Source: Bimastos eiseni (lineage: Eukaryota; Annelida; Clitellata; Crassiclitellata; Lumbricidae). From it: a stretch of DNA of 64,000 bases. Location of the stretch: positions 19,008,625 through 19,072,624 of the forward strand of contig OY365813.1 in assembly GCA_959347315.1 (NCBI GenBank). Direction: 5' to 3'. Below, piece by piece: positions 21,181 through 32,702 of the stretch. The position numbers were made by a program, and so were the translations under genes. Numbering within the stretch: the stretch's first letter is position 1; each line of letters begins with the position of its first letter. The notes below the pieces were generated by a model. That model was not told the origin of the DNA. It searched no databases and worked only from the letters and a program-made list of their open reading frames with translations.

Positions 21181-21917
21181 ATGCAAGTAAGGTTGTAACT
21201 GTTAGATAGATATCTATGACTCAATCTGGTTAGAAATTGATGCTAGCACAGTTAACATGATTTTGAAGTGAATGTTGCTAGTGGATCATGTGTTTGTTCA
21301 ATAAATGTGTTCACACTTTCACTGTCATCCAGTTTCCTTACTTTTACACAATCTTTTACTACTTCCAGTACTACTAAAAACACTACTTCCCAGATAAATA
21401 TTCTGCAAATTATATATATATATAAGTATATATTTATATATATATGTCATGCAGTATATTTATATGGGAAGTAGGGTTTCTAAATATATGTTTTAATAAG
21501 GTATGTAATGCAGAGGTGCAAAAAAGAAAGATTTTTTAAAATCAAAAGTTGGTTTTATTTGGTTTTTTGGTTTTTAGTTTTCATTTGGATCTTGTAACAA
21601 CAGTTTTGTTACAAAAGCATCAAACACAGCATGAAAAGAACTCCCAACATGTTTTTATAATTAACCTAGGTGGTTTTCCGACTGAATAACACAATTAGTA
21701 ATAAAATAGTAATATTAGTAAATTTAATAAAATATATTTTAAAACAAAAAACAAAAAGATTGTCATTTTGTAAAAAACCAAATAACCAAAAAACCAACAT
21801 GTTTGCAGCCCTGATGTAATGTAGTGTTTGAATTAATGCCCGATTTATTACAGCTGAACCTCACGCAGGAGGTCACTGGCGCGTGACCCGGCATAGGAGG
21901 TTACCGTGACAACGCGT

Positions 21918-21952
21918 GACCCGTCCTAGAAGGTCACCTTCTAGGACGGGTC
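21918..21952. repeat. Perfect 35-bp palindrome
   Basis: GACCCGTCCTAGAAGGT (21918-21934), a single C, and ACCTTCTAGGACGGGTC (21936-21952) are exact reverse complements. Imperfect pairing continues outward (ACAACGCG with GCGGTTGT). A diverged direct copy of one arm (GCGTGACCCGGCATAGGAGG) precedes it. Confidence 0.95.
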
Positions 21953-22214
21953 GCGGTTGTGCTATCATGGCAACAGCAGGCGACAGCCTATTGTCCGAAC
22001 GATTTTCATTGTGCAGACCTGAAAAAACTGTTACGTATATATCGAAACGCGTTGTTTCCGTTGTTGAGTCTGGATTCAAAGTGGAATTCGCGCTGAATCG
22101 CTAACCGGTTTCCCGTTGAGCTTGGGGACATTACAAACGGCATTGACATTCCTGCACAGCCGTTTGTAGATAAATTTCGGGACGGCTGGGAGCCAGACAT
22201 ACATATTTAAGGCC

Positions 22215-23940
22215 GTTTTGTCGTTGTCGAAGGCGCCGTTCGTTTGTCGGAAACTTGCATGACTTGCAGACAGCATCGACACGCTGTGTGAAATTGTGAA
22301 TGTATTAGTTGCAGTTTAACGACACTGATAACAAAGATTATCAGCGTCGTCCTCCTCCTTTGTCCAGGCTTGGGACTGGCACTGTCAGAATGCAAACAAT
22401 GAGGGAGTGAATAGGATGGAGGCACTACTGAATACTGACCAGTACGTAAGTAAGTGTGTACCACGCTTTGGATACAAAGTAATCAGAATAGCAGCAGTAG
22501 ATTAGTAATGGAATAAAGGCATGACGAAGCAGCGGAAAGCCGATATTGATTAATTATATTTTAATCAGTTGCCTTTATTTACAAGTTACATGTCAAGAAG
22601 TCGTAATAAAGAGAATAAACATATACGTGTCGGACTATGCACACTATGTATCTTGGGCTATTTCGAAAGAAGTCTAAATAGCAGAGTGTTTTTTAAAATG
22701 GAAGCTACTTTATCGTTATTTTTTCATAAATGCAGCTGCCCGTCTGACTGTCGGTCTTCACCGCTTCTCTCACACATCTCGACCTTCGTTACCAAACACT
22801 TGACATTGGCTTCCGCATTCGATTTAATGCTGTTTTTTCGTACTACCTGAGGGTTTTGGGTCAGACTCCACGCCTTCTTTCGTGACCTCATCCGTCGTCC
22901 TCATCCGACTGCCTCCGTTTGCCCTCACCGTTGTTTAGACTGACATCTGACCTCTTGGTACGTCGGACGGCATCTATAGATAGGCCTACAATACCACACT
23001 TGACTTTGCCCTGAAAAGGTATGCTCTCTACCACTTACTCAATGGTCTTAGGCCTAACTGTTTCTGTTCGTAGGCCGAGTGCCTACTCGAAGACTTTTCT
23101 TTGGCCGTGGGAATTTTCATGCCGAGAGGTTGCTTTACAAATCCGTAAATACGATACGCTTTTCATTTGGTGAAATATAACTGCGAATTTGTCATATTTA
23201 ATTTTAAAAGGGGCATTGCAGAAAGTCACTTAGCGTTACGCAGAAATTTAAACGGACATCTAAGTTTGAAGTTTTATAAACTCTGCTGTCGAGGGCTGCT
23301 TTGCAAAGGACGCACGGGGTACGCCTACTACTATTAACATACTTTACAAATTGCTAACCGCTTGATTAATCGACGAAATTGCAACCCTATCAGCGAGTCG
23401 TACTATTCAAATGGCCAAACGAGTGTGGCTGCATTATCTGACCAGGAAATTAATCACACCTTACGATAATCGTAATCGTAATCTCCAAACTTCTAAAGCG
23501 CCACTTGAAGTCCAAGCGCAGGGCTCCAATTTATTCACGAGCGCAAATGCTAGACGGCGTGACGCCATGGCTTTATGATTCACCAGGCGAGTTTGACAGA
23601 TCGAAGAAGATGAAGGGATGTTATTATCTTGAGATCTGTGGCAAAGGATTGTATTGATCTTGCAAATGGGCTTGTAGGCTAGGTTGCTGGGGTGATATTG
23701 GTGTTATTCCTGAGGCTACCTAGTGATAACAGCGTACATAATAATGGCCGCCAAGAAGACGAGCTTCCAGTCCTTTGTTTTGGCTGTGTTGCTCTTGTTG
23801 CGGGTTCCTGTTATTCGATCCGGTATCGTTCCTGAAGCAGAAAATGTCCGATAAAAAATTACTCACATTTGTGTACAATTATGTTAAAAAAATTGAGACA
23901 AGATAGGCCGGCGCTCGACTACGGCTGTAACTGACCAAAC
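22215..23940. other. No gene recognised
   Basis: Mixed-composition sequence. At 23460-23545 a short repeat containing TAATCGTAATCGTAATC..GCGCCACTTGAAG resembles 14305-14365, suggesting one more SINE-like family. Nothing else can be supported. Confidence 0.4.
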
Positions 23941-23944
23941 AGCT

Positions 23945-24225
23945 CAATCAATCAATCAATCCATCCATTTATCTATCTATCAATCAATCAACAATAATGG
24001 ACTCGTTACCAGTAGGTTTCTGATGCCTTTCTGACCAACATCTCTCCACACGTCTTTGTTCATTGCTGGGTGGCTCAACTCTTGAAGAATTGTTCCGCTC
24101 CATTCTTCAATGTCATCTGTCCATTTCCCATGTGGTCTTCCTTTTTCATTTGTTCCATACATTATTCCAAACAGCACGTCATCAAGTAAGTTTAGAAGCG
24201 CCGTATGCCTAGGATTGGTCAAGAT
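23945..24225 (-). mobile_element. LINE 3' relic with (TTGA)n tail
   Basis: The reverse strand reads FGIMYGTNEKGRPHGKWTDD, then IEEWSGTILQELSHPA and WRDVGQKGIRNLL, the basic post-RT block of an endonuclease/RT LINE. It is followed by a (TTGA)n-type tail. A sibling copy in the opposite orientation is at 51745-52045. Confidence 0.65.
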
Positions 24226-24539
24226 ATAGCAAAACCTATTAATTTCATTAATATCGCACTGAAACTGTTTATCTCGTCAGTTGGATAATGACGTTTGTGT
24301 TTTAGGATGACGTAGAAGGGCAAAGACAAACGATTCACGTCACACATCCGAATTATTGGTCCACCCCACTTTACAACGTTATTATTTATTTATACAGCCA
24401 TTGTGATGATGACGTTATGGCACGATTTGCTGCTGCCATTAGAGTGTCGTCACTGGTGAACATCCAACGTTGACCTGACCTACTTGAGAATGTATTTCGT
24501 AAAAATGATGTCCTGCGCATGCGTTATGAAATAGGCTCA

Positions 24540-24711
24540 TTTTGTTTTGATGCTTGTGCATGAATTTATGTATCTGTGTTTCTATGCATGTATGTATGCC
24601 TATGTCTGTATGTGTCCATCTTTCCACGTAATGCACGTAAGCATGCGTGTGTGTATGTATACGTCTGTATGCATACGTGTGTGTCGTTTCATGCCTGGGT
24701 GACAGTGGGTG
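24540..24711 (+). repeat. TGTATG-type microsatellite
   Basis: TGTATGTATGCCTATG and similar purine/pyrimidine alternating repeats. It forms the target of the hAT-like insertion at 24720 and resumes at 26264. Confidence 0.8.
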
Positions 24712-24719
24712 TATGCATG

Positions 24720-26263
24720 CAGGGCCGTACCGAGGGAGGGGCCAGCGGGGCCGTGACCCAGGGCGCAAATGTGGAAAGGGCGCAAATTTTAGGATAGAAT
24801 AACTTATTATGTCAATTTCTCCGAAAAGAGCCTGTTTGCTGGGCGCGCCATTGTCCACCAGCGAGGCCTTGACGACATGTCTGGAGGGCAGATGCAAGGA
24901 ACTGGCCTTAGCAGTTACCAGACTAGAGTCTCTAGCCAAACACGACGCTCTGGTGCTCCTCAGATATTCGCTCAGTTCCCAGAAACTGATATATACATTA
25001 AGATGCAGCTCATGCACGGGTCACTCTTTGCTACACAAATTCGACGACCTTCTTCGAAGCGGTTTAGAGGCAGTTCTCAACATCACCCTATCGAACGACC
25101 AATGGTTTCAAGCATCATTACCAGTAAAGTTGGGAGGATTAGAAATTCGTCGAGTGACCTCGCTGGCGCTTCCCGCCTTTTTGGCTTCCGCTGCGAGCAC
25201 CCGACCACTGCAGTCTTCCATGTTAGGCAGCACCTGGTCCGACGTCGACGGACTGCTTGAGAAGATGGAACATCTGTGGTGCACCGAGAGCCAAATGATG
25301 CGTCCGGACAATGATGCAGCACACAAGGAATCAAACTGGGACAAGCCGCTACTGCAGAAAGCAGCTGCCGAGCTCAGCATTGCCCAAACCGACCCATACC
25401 ATCAGGCGCGATTCAAGGCAGCCGCAGCACCGCTTGCCGGAGACTGGCTGATTGCCCTACCAACCACTTCATGTGGACTTCGGCTAGACGACGAAGCTGT
25501 CAGAATTGCGGTGGGTCTCCGTCTGGGGACACGCATTTATGAGCCACATGTATGCCCATGCGGGTCACGAGTCAATGTGGAAGGAGCACACGGGCTTTCT
25601 TGTGGTCTTGGACCAGAGCGGTTCGCCAGGCACGCAGCATTAAACGACATAATCAGTCGAGCCTCACACGCGCTGGTTTCCCAAACATTAAGGAACCCCC
25701 GGGACTCTCCAGAACGGACGGAAAACGCCCTGATGGTCTGACGCTGACCCCTTGGCGAAGAGGACGGAACCTGATATGGGATGCGACAGTGATTGACACC
25801 GTGGCTCCATCATATCTCCAAGCGACGTCATCTTCGGTGGGGCTGCAGCGGAGGTGGCTACCACCAGGAAGACCATCAAGTACAGCCAGCTCGCTGTCAG
25901 CTATCTCTTCATTCCATTGGCTTTGAGACCATGGGCCCAGTCAATAACGAAGGAATAGACTTCATCAAAGACTTGGGTCGCCTTCTGACACATGTCACCA
26001 GAGACCCTAGAGAGACAAGCTACTTGTTCCAACGATTGTCAGTTTGCATCCAGCGCTTCAATGCAGTTGCCTTCAGAGGCTCTTTTGTGCAGCTGTAATT
26101 TAACCAAACAATATAAACACTCGTGCACTCAATTTCATAAACTATTTTTAAACACCAACAATTGAACACAACACTTATTATTCCATAAAATGTATTATTT
26201 TCAAAATGTAGTCGCCAGATTGATGCTAGGCACAGGGCGCAATTATAGCTCGGTACGGCCTTG
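24720..26263. mobile_element. hAT-like short element interrupted by an RLE retrotransposon
   Basis: Left terminus CAGGGCCGTACCGAG (24720-24734) and right terminus, reverse-complemented, CAAGGCCGTACCGAG (26249-26263) match at 14/15. Flanking octamers TATGCATG (24712-24719) and TATGCATA (26264-26271) match 7/8, as expected for 8-bp hAT target duplications. Removing the internal retrotransposon leaves about 175 bp with no coding capacity: a MITE. Confidence 0.8.
24811..26172 (+). mobile_element. 5'-truncated RLE-type non-LTR retrotransposon (copy A)
   Basis: It is inserted in the MITE with a candidate 9-bp target duplication ACTTATTAT (24802-24810 and 26173-26181). The first frame (24809-25741) starts after the RT catalytic motif: LLGAPLSTSEALTTCLEG, DALVLLRYSLSSQKLIYTLR, then a Cys/His cluster EPHVCPCG...HGLSCGLGPERFARH. 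A +1 frameshift near 25690 moves to GKRPDGLTLTPWRRGRNLIW then DATVIDT, the PD...D endonuclease motif. A second shift near 25870 leads to SYLFQRLSVCIQRFNAVAF and a stop at 26098. Dead copy. Confidence 0.88.
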
Positions 26264-26274
26264 TATGCATATGT

Positions 26275-26395
26275 GCATGTGTATGCGTGTGTATGTATTT
26301 ATATATGTATGTGTGCATTTATGTATGTATGTGTGTGTATATATACATGATTACGTATATATATATACATGATTTTATATATATATATATATGAA
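26275..26395 (+). repeat. TGTATG/TA-rich microsatellite
   Basis: Right-hand continuation of the repeat interrupted by the hAT-like insertion, ending in (TA)n. Confidence 0.85.
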
Positions 26396-26516
26396 TGGAC
26401 AACTGTTTCATAGCTTGTCTTTTAAAGTAGAAGTATTGTGCTATTGGATAAATCGTGGACACTTAGAACGACTCCAGCTGGAATGCAGTTAAATTATGCA
26501 ACTAAACGATGAAGAC

Positions 26517-26690
26517 GACGAACAGGGAAGAGGAGGAGGATAAGAAGGAGGAGGAGAAGGAGGAGGAGAAGGAGGATAAGAAGGAGGAGGAAAAGGAGGA
26601 GGAGGAGGAGAAGGAGGAGGAAAAGGAGGATAAGAAGGAGGAGGAGAAGGAGGAGGAGGAGGAGGAGGGGGAAGAGACGGAGAAAATGAC
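26517..26690 (+). repeat. (GGA)n polypurine tract
   Basis: GGAGGAGAAGGAGGATAAG-type repeats; the KEEEKEEE reading is a composition artefact. Confidence 0.95.
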
Positions 26691-26749
26691 TACTCACGTC
26701 TTTTATCGATTGGTGGTGCGACTGTAAACACACATACAAGCAGAGAATG

Positions 26750-26885
26750 TAAGAAAGACAGGCAGACAGACAAATAGACAGACAGACAGCAGATAGACAG
26801 ACATACACAGACAGACAGAGAGGCAGACGGAGAGACAGAAACAGAGAGAGAATGGCAACGGAATCGGGAAAACACACAGACATAA
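26750..26885 (+). repeat. (CAGA)n microsatellite
   Basis: CAGACAGACAGAGAGGCAGA-type repeat. Confidence 0.9.
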
Positions 26886-27004
26886 ATGTAGATTCGTATA
26901 AGGCAAACTTTGTCTCCTTTGACTTGGTTTAACGTAAAGCACAATAAATTCCCTTAGGTGTCTAGTGGCGGTTAAGATTAATGTGACCTCAAAGACGATT
27001 TTAG

Positions 27005-27195
27005 GCTTAATACTACTTCTATTGCTACTATTACTACTACTACTACTACTCCACCTACTACTCCGCCAGGTGGAGTAGTGGTAATGGTAGTAGTAGTATC
27101 TAGCGATAGCAGTATAAAATAGTAGCAGTTGTAGTAACAGTAGTTATTGTTGGTAGTGGAAGGAGTGGTGATAGTGATGGTAGTGTTTTGCATAC
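27005..27195. repeat. CTA/TAG trinucleotide repeat with hairpin
   Basis: CTA repeats switch to TAG repeats around a perfect 12-bp inverted pair, ACTACTCCACCT (27045-27056) and AGGTGGAGTAGT (27068-27079), making a large potential fold-back. Confidence 0.85.
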
Positions 27196-27339
27196 AATAA
27201 ATAAATAAAACAATAGTGATGTAGATTCAAGTTTAACATTGCAGCTATATAAGCGACGGAAGAAACTTGTCCATGAGTGGCAGATTGTTAAATCAGCCTC
27301 GGATGGAAAGAATTCCCTGTTCTTGCAACTACGAAAAAC

Positions 27340-27435
27340 TCTGTGTTCACATCATCATCATCACCATCGTCATCGTCATCGTCGTCGTCATCGTCGTCGT
27401 CGTGATCATTGTAATCATCGTCACCCCACCCCACC
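27340..27435 (+). repeat. (CATCAT/CGTCGT)n microsatellite
   Basis: Trinucleotide ATC/GTC repeats; the poly-His or poly-Asp frames over it are artefacts. Confidence 0.9.
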
Positions 27436-27689
27436 ACCAACATCGACCACAGGAACAATAGATTTATCATGGGCAGCTGAGGCAGCAGTGATCATACTCC
27501 TTTCTTCCTTTCGAGAGATGGATTGCAGTGCGGACAGTTGGAAGCCCTGGGGAAAGCACGTCGATGCTGCTCCGGATATACTGCTACTGCTGCGCCCTTT
27601 ACTCATGATGCTGGTAAGTACTGCCTCCGTTTCTGGCGCTGCTGATGATAATGCTTTTCGCTAATAAGCATCTATAGCTGACAAACACT

Positions 27690-28130
27690 GCCAGTACCAG
27701 AGGGTAATCGAAGACACCGATGTCAAGAGGCACACAGTTCCAAGAGGATGTCAACTTATCAAGGTCGCCTCGGTTATGGTTATATACAGTATCAAATGGT
27801 AATCAAGGTCACCGAGGTCAAGGGTTTTCGCAGTACCAGAAGCTAATCAGGGTCACCTAGGTCAATGGTGCACACATAATTAAAAGGTAATCAATGTTCT
27901 ATACATATCATTACTACCAAAAGACAATCAAGGTCACCTGGGTCAAGGCTGTACATAGTTTCAATAGGTAATCAAGGTCAATAGGTCAAGAGTGTACACA
28001 TTACCAAGAGGATATGAAGGTCACCTAGGTCACCTAAGTAAAAGGTTTACACAATACCAAAAGCTGATCAAGGTCACAAAGGTCAAGGGTGTATATTGTA
28101 CCAAGAAATAACCAGGGTCACCCAGATTGT
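27690..28130 (+). repeat. Degenerate minisatellite with AGGTCA direct repeats
   Basis: About nine copies of a roughly 45-60 bp unit resembling ..TACACAGTACCAAAAGGTAA plus TCAAGGTCACCTAGGTCAAGG. Pairs of (A/G)GGTCA spaced by exactly 3 bases occur at 27806-27820, 27850-27864, 27931-27945, 28018-28032 and 28071-28085. A 2-base spacing occurs at 27975-27988. Confidence 0.9.
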
Positions 28131-28773
28131 ACATGAAATGACAGGAGAGCAGGCACTGCGTATGATAAGAAGTTGAACAAGTGTCGATCTTAGAACTGTA
28201 ACGCTGCCTGTTTAGGCGCTAATCCTTCCTGCTGCTGGTCGTTTATCATAACCCCTTTGAAAGGCTGAGTTCATTTTATAACTGTATGCCTGTTTCTGAT
28301 TTACTAACGCCCCTAGGGAGTGGAAGGCTGACACAACCCTTAGGGTCTGGCGGGCATAGAACCCGCGTTCCTCTGTCCTTCGTGCCTGTATATCACCATT
28401 CAACCTTGACGCTGTTGCTGCTGCTACTGGCATTTGATGCCTCTGTTGGCGGTGATGCTATACGAAGACTATTCAACAACTGACAGGTCATTAATATTGG
28501 CGTCACGATGAATTATTACTGGAGCCGGGCAACTGATGAGGCGATGGGAGTGTGGCACAGACGCAGCAGCCTCATCATCTGCGATGCCAGTGCCACCGGT
28601 ACCTGTGTGCGGCCAGGCGCAGTGTCGCTGGTCCGTCGCAGACTTCGGAAGGCGTTGGACCGGGAATACCTCAACAACGCCAGAGGCAGAGTGGTAGACA
28701 AAGACAGAGAGACAGAGACAGACAGAGACGGATAGAAACCTAAATAATAACCTACAGAAAGTGACAGCGTGAC

Positions 28774-30580
28774 CAGTGGCGGCTCTAGGTTTTTCCATCA
28801 GGGAGAGTCTAAGGGAGGGAGCGACGACCCGGGAGGGCGCCAATTGGATACCCGTATTGTCGAAACTGAAAGTACTAGGTATAGTCCCACACTGAGTGAC
28901 ATCAACCAGATACATGTATATGCATTATAGAGCAACATGAATTCTTCACACCAACGACCTCCAGATATTTGGTAATAGAATGACTTTATTTAAAAGTAAA
29001 ACATTAACTATGCACAATACATGTACTTAATGAAAAGCAAGTTTACGATTGTCATGTCAAATGTCAAACTGATCCACAAAGGATCAGTTTGTAATGGACT
29101 CTGCATGAACAGATTTAATCAACAACATTGTCAGACTACTTAGACGAATATCAGACATATTGCTTCGTAGATATATGTTTTGATTAATTTCAGAGCAGGA
29201 AAGCTTTTCTGACAGGCTGTTGATGTTACTGGTGAAGCAATGGCTATGTTCGACATTCTGTGAATTTCATGAAAAGCGAGTTTGTATGGTTTCAGAAAAG
29301 AAGCCAGAACTATTGTTGTGGTCATATTAGTTGCACATAAACTTGAATGCTTTAACAGGCGCCCAACATGGGGAATTTCATGGTTGAGATTTTCAACATT
29401 ACTGTCATGCAAAAGTGCAAAGGACACAGTATTATCATTATACTTAGTTCAAGAAAGACATATGTTTTAGCATAAATACCCGTCATAGCAATAAGTGAAT
29501 GGCCAGAGAATTGTCTATCAAGTACAGAAATGTGCTGCCTAAATGTGGCTTGTGTGTTCACTTGAGAACGTGGTCCCACAGTTTCATCAACGGCCGAGCT
29601 AGAAAAACAGATAGGCATTAAACGGACAGTCGGACATTGTTGCTTAGTTAATACTGGGTCAATTTAACAATTCTTACTCTTCTGCCTTTGCAAGGACCCC
29701 TGTTTTATCTCAATTTTCTTTTCAGTGTGCAGTTGTATGTCTGACAACGTCGGCAGCTGCAGATAAGTCAACACTTTAAGATTGGAGTTGAATAAATTAT
29801 TGATATGACAATACGTCAAGCCCGTCTAGAATAACTGATCTGCTGGAATTTCCTCCCCGGATCCCTAAGATATAACTCAATACGTACTTCAACTCATTTT
29901 TTATGCATAAAAGAACTTGAAGCAAAAAACGTATAGGCTAACCTTTCAAATAATGTAAAAATCTTTAGCTCTTGGAATAGATACATAAACTGAAATTACG
30001 TGCGTGGCAATGAACCATGCGTTGAAACAAATGTCCAGTGCCCTTCAACTGCCTTCTAACTACTGGATACTCTTATTAACACTGCTCATTACACTTGCAC
30101 CATCGTAACCTTGACCAACTAAACCTGAACCCATGTCCGCCCCCAAATGATTTAAGAGCATCTAAAATAAGTCACGACAATGACTTTGCATCCAATCCGA
30201 TTGCAGATTTGAAATCTATAAAATATTCATTCACTTTCTTGTTGGCAAAAAATCGTATTACACAGAACAGCTATTCCTGCGACTAAACTCCTTGACCTCT
30301 TCCATTACCTGATCCCTGACCATATCTACCGCTAAAAATTTTAAGTAAGTAAGTAAGTGATCTTGAGAGAATGTAAAGAAATTCACATTTTGCTAAATAA
30401 GTACTTCGTGCCTTAGAGAATGCCCTCAAATAAATAATTCTGAATTTCATCATGCATCATACCTGATGACACCATATTCCACACCACATCGCTCAAAAAT
30501 CTGGGGCCCAGTGGGGGGGGGGGGCTACAAGCTCAGTTGGGGGCCATGGCCCACCTTTGCCTCTTGTAGAGCCGCCATTG
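28774..30580 (-). mobile_element. Decayed hAT transposon
   Basis: The termini CAGTGGCGGCTCTA.. (28774) and ..TAGAGCCGCCATTG (ends 30580) form short inverted repeats. Flanking octamers AGCGTGAC (28766-28773) and AGCGTGAT (30581-30588) match 7/8. On the reverse strand, fragments of transposase C-terminus are readable: FRQHISVLDRQFSGH (about 29490-29540) and IASPVTSTACQKSFPALKLI then KTYI (about 29160-29250), the hAT dimerisation block. Frames are broken. Confidence 0.82.
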
Positions 30581-30654
30581 AGCGTGATCTATATAATCAT
30601 AATCTATATACATATGATATAATATATATGTATATATATACAGAGAAAGGGATA

Positions 30655-30734
30655 CACATTGGTAGGTAGATAGATAAATGGATAGATGAATAGATGAATA
30701 GATGGATAAATGAATAGATAGATAGATAGATAGT

Positions 30735-30783
<49 letters not shown>

Positions 30784-30835
30784 TGATAGACAGTGGGCGA
30801 TAGATCGACAAGTAGACGGACAGACGAACAAACAG
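30655..30835 (+). repeat. (GATA)n microsatellite
   Basis: GATAGATAGATAGATAGATA runs with interruptions. Confidence 0.97.
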
Positions 30836-31074
30836 ACTTTCTCTGTCTAGTAACAGTTGTAGTAATAATTGTCGTTGTAATAATTGTAGCAGTAGTAATG
30901 GCAATAGTGCTCTCATGATAAATTTTGTTGGCAATTATATTGCCCATAAAACATATTATAAGTATCATCATGATGATGATACTACCATGATGGTAGTTGT
31001 AAAAATGAGAATAGCAGTGAAAGCAGCATTGTATTATTATAATAAATATAATTTTTATAGTCAGTATGAATATT

Positions 31075-31116
31075 ATCATCATCATCATCATAGTAGTTTC
31101 TATAAGCTATAAGTGG

Positions 31117-31160
<44 letters not shown>

Positions 31161-31172
31161 CGGTGGTAGGTG

Positions 31173-31237
<65 letters not shown>

Positions 31238-31255
31238 ATAGTAGCTGCAATGGGA
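31075..31255 (+). repeat. (ATC)n then (AGT)n microsatellite
   Basis: A long AGT trinucleotide array broken by GGCGGTGGTAGGTGG. Its poly-Ser and poly-Leu frames are artefacts. Confidence 0.97.
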
Positions 31256-31393
31256 GTAACTGTAGCAGTAGCAGCAGCAATGGTTTTATCATAATAAATA
31301 CTATTTTTTGGAGTCAATATAAGCGTTATTATGATCATAATCATCAGTACTACTTTCATAATCTTTATCATCAAGAGATTAATAATTTCTTAC

Positions 31394-31681
31394 CGTTCAG
31401 TATGTGAACTGTTAGGGAGGCGGAGTCGAGTGCAGATGATCGACATGTGTAATCTCCGGCGTCGGACAGTTTGCTGTCTGTGATGACCAGCATGCTGACC
31501 AGCACTTTTGTCTCGATCTTCTTCGTAATGATGACGCCGTGCCTGGCGTCAGAGTGGATGGGGTTGGAGTCCCCCTTGTACCACTCGACGTCGTGGGGCG
31601 GATCCGGTTTTCCGGTGGCATTACAAAGAAGTTGGATGGTTCCTCCACGTTCCACGTACTCCGTTCCGGATACAAGGATAT
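31394..31681 (-). CDS. Dpr/zig-8-like Ig protein: second Ig domain exon
   Basis: Reading the minus strand, the acceptor TTCCCCACAG precedes 31681 and the donor GTAAGA follows 31394; phase 1 to 1, 96 codons. ILVSGTEYVERGGTIQLLCN, then DVEWYKGD and LSDAGDYTCRSSALDSAS form a complete Ig fold (Cys, Trp, DxGxYxC). The ending LTVHILNG is characteristic of the second domain of Dpr/zig-8-type two-Ig neuronal surface proteins. The next exon, which should carry the C-terminal membrane anchor, was not found. Role by family: cell-cell recognition at the membrane, not shown here. Confidence 0.9.
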
Positions 31682-31764
31682 CTGTGGGGAAGACAGTGGT
31701 GCTAAGGGGTGCTGTGGGGCGTGACTGTGGTGTATTGATGTTGCGAGGCAATGTGGCTGAGGTG

Positions 31765-32396
31765 TTTGGATAGATAGAGAGATAGATAGAGTGATAGAAT
31801 GAGAGATAAAGAGATAGAGAGATAGAAGATAGAGGGTGACTGAAAGGCAGATAGATTGATAAATAGATAAGTTGATATATATATAGAGAGAGAGAGAAAA
31901 AAAAATAAAGAGAGAGAGAGAGATAGAAAGAGACAAAGCGACAGAGAGAGAGAGAAAGAGAGAGAATATAAAGAGACAGAGCGACAGAGAGAGAGAGAGA
32001 AAGAGAGAGAATATAAAGAGACAGAGAGAAAGAAAGAGACAGAGCGACAGAGAGAGAGAGAGAAAGAGAGAGAAAATAAAGAGAGAGAGAGAAAGAAAGA
32101 AAGAGACAGAGCGACAGAGAGAGAGAAAGAGAGAGAATATAAAGAGACAGAGCGACAGAGAGAGAGAGAGAAAGAGAGAGAAAATAAAGAGAGAGAGAGA
32201 AAGAAAGAGACAGCGACAGAGAGAGAGAGAGAAAGAGAGAGAAAGTCAAGAGAGAGAAAGAAAGAAAGAGACAGAGCGACAGAGAGACAGAGAAAGAGAG
32301 AGAAAATAAAGAGACAGAGAAAGAGAGAGAAAGAAAGAGACAGAGCGACACAGAGAGAGAAAGAGAGAGAAAAGAAAGAGAGAGAGAGAAAGAAAG

Positions 32397-32444
<48 letters not shown>

Positions 32445-32634
32445 TAAAGAGAGAGAGAGAGAAAGAAGGAGACAGAGCGACAGAGAGAGAGAGAAAAGAA
32501 AGAGAGAGAGAGAAAGAAAGAGAAAGAGCGACAGAGAGAGAGAGAAATAGAAAGAGAGTGAGAGAGAGAGAGAGAGAGAGAGAAATAAAGAAAGAGACAG
32601 AGCGACAGAGACAGAGACACAGAGAGAGAGAGAC

Positions 32635-32700
<66 letters not shown>
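31765..32700 (+). repeat. GA-rich minisatellite, about 930 bp
   Basis: About twelve copies of a roughly 60-bp unit marked by GACAGAGCGACAGAGAGAG and AAAATAAAGAGAG, ending in pure (GA)n at 32640-32698. It lies in the intron between the two Ig exons of the Dpr-like gene. A 446-codon antisense frame of Leu/Ser runs through it into the Ig exon but is compositional. Confidence 0.95.

Positions 32701-32702
<2 letters not shown>

Noticed and set aside
22207..22464. Minus-strand segment tested as the C-terminal anchor exon of the Dpr-like gene
   Set aside because: In the phase-1 frame required after 31394 it reaches a stop after a few polar residues and has no hydrophobic tail.
27239..27664. Plus-strand frame with Leu-rich segment before a GTAAGT donor (27617)
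   Set aside because: It crosses a CATCAT microsatellite and has no recognised domain; a donor-like site alone is not enough.
30960..30995. Small palindromes in ATC/GAT repeats
   Set aside because: Expected by chance when ATC and GAT trinucleotides meet.
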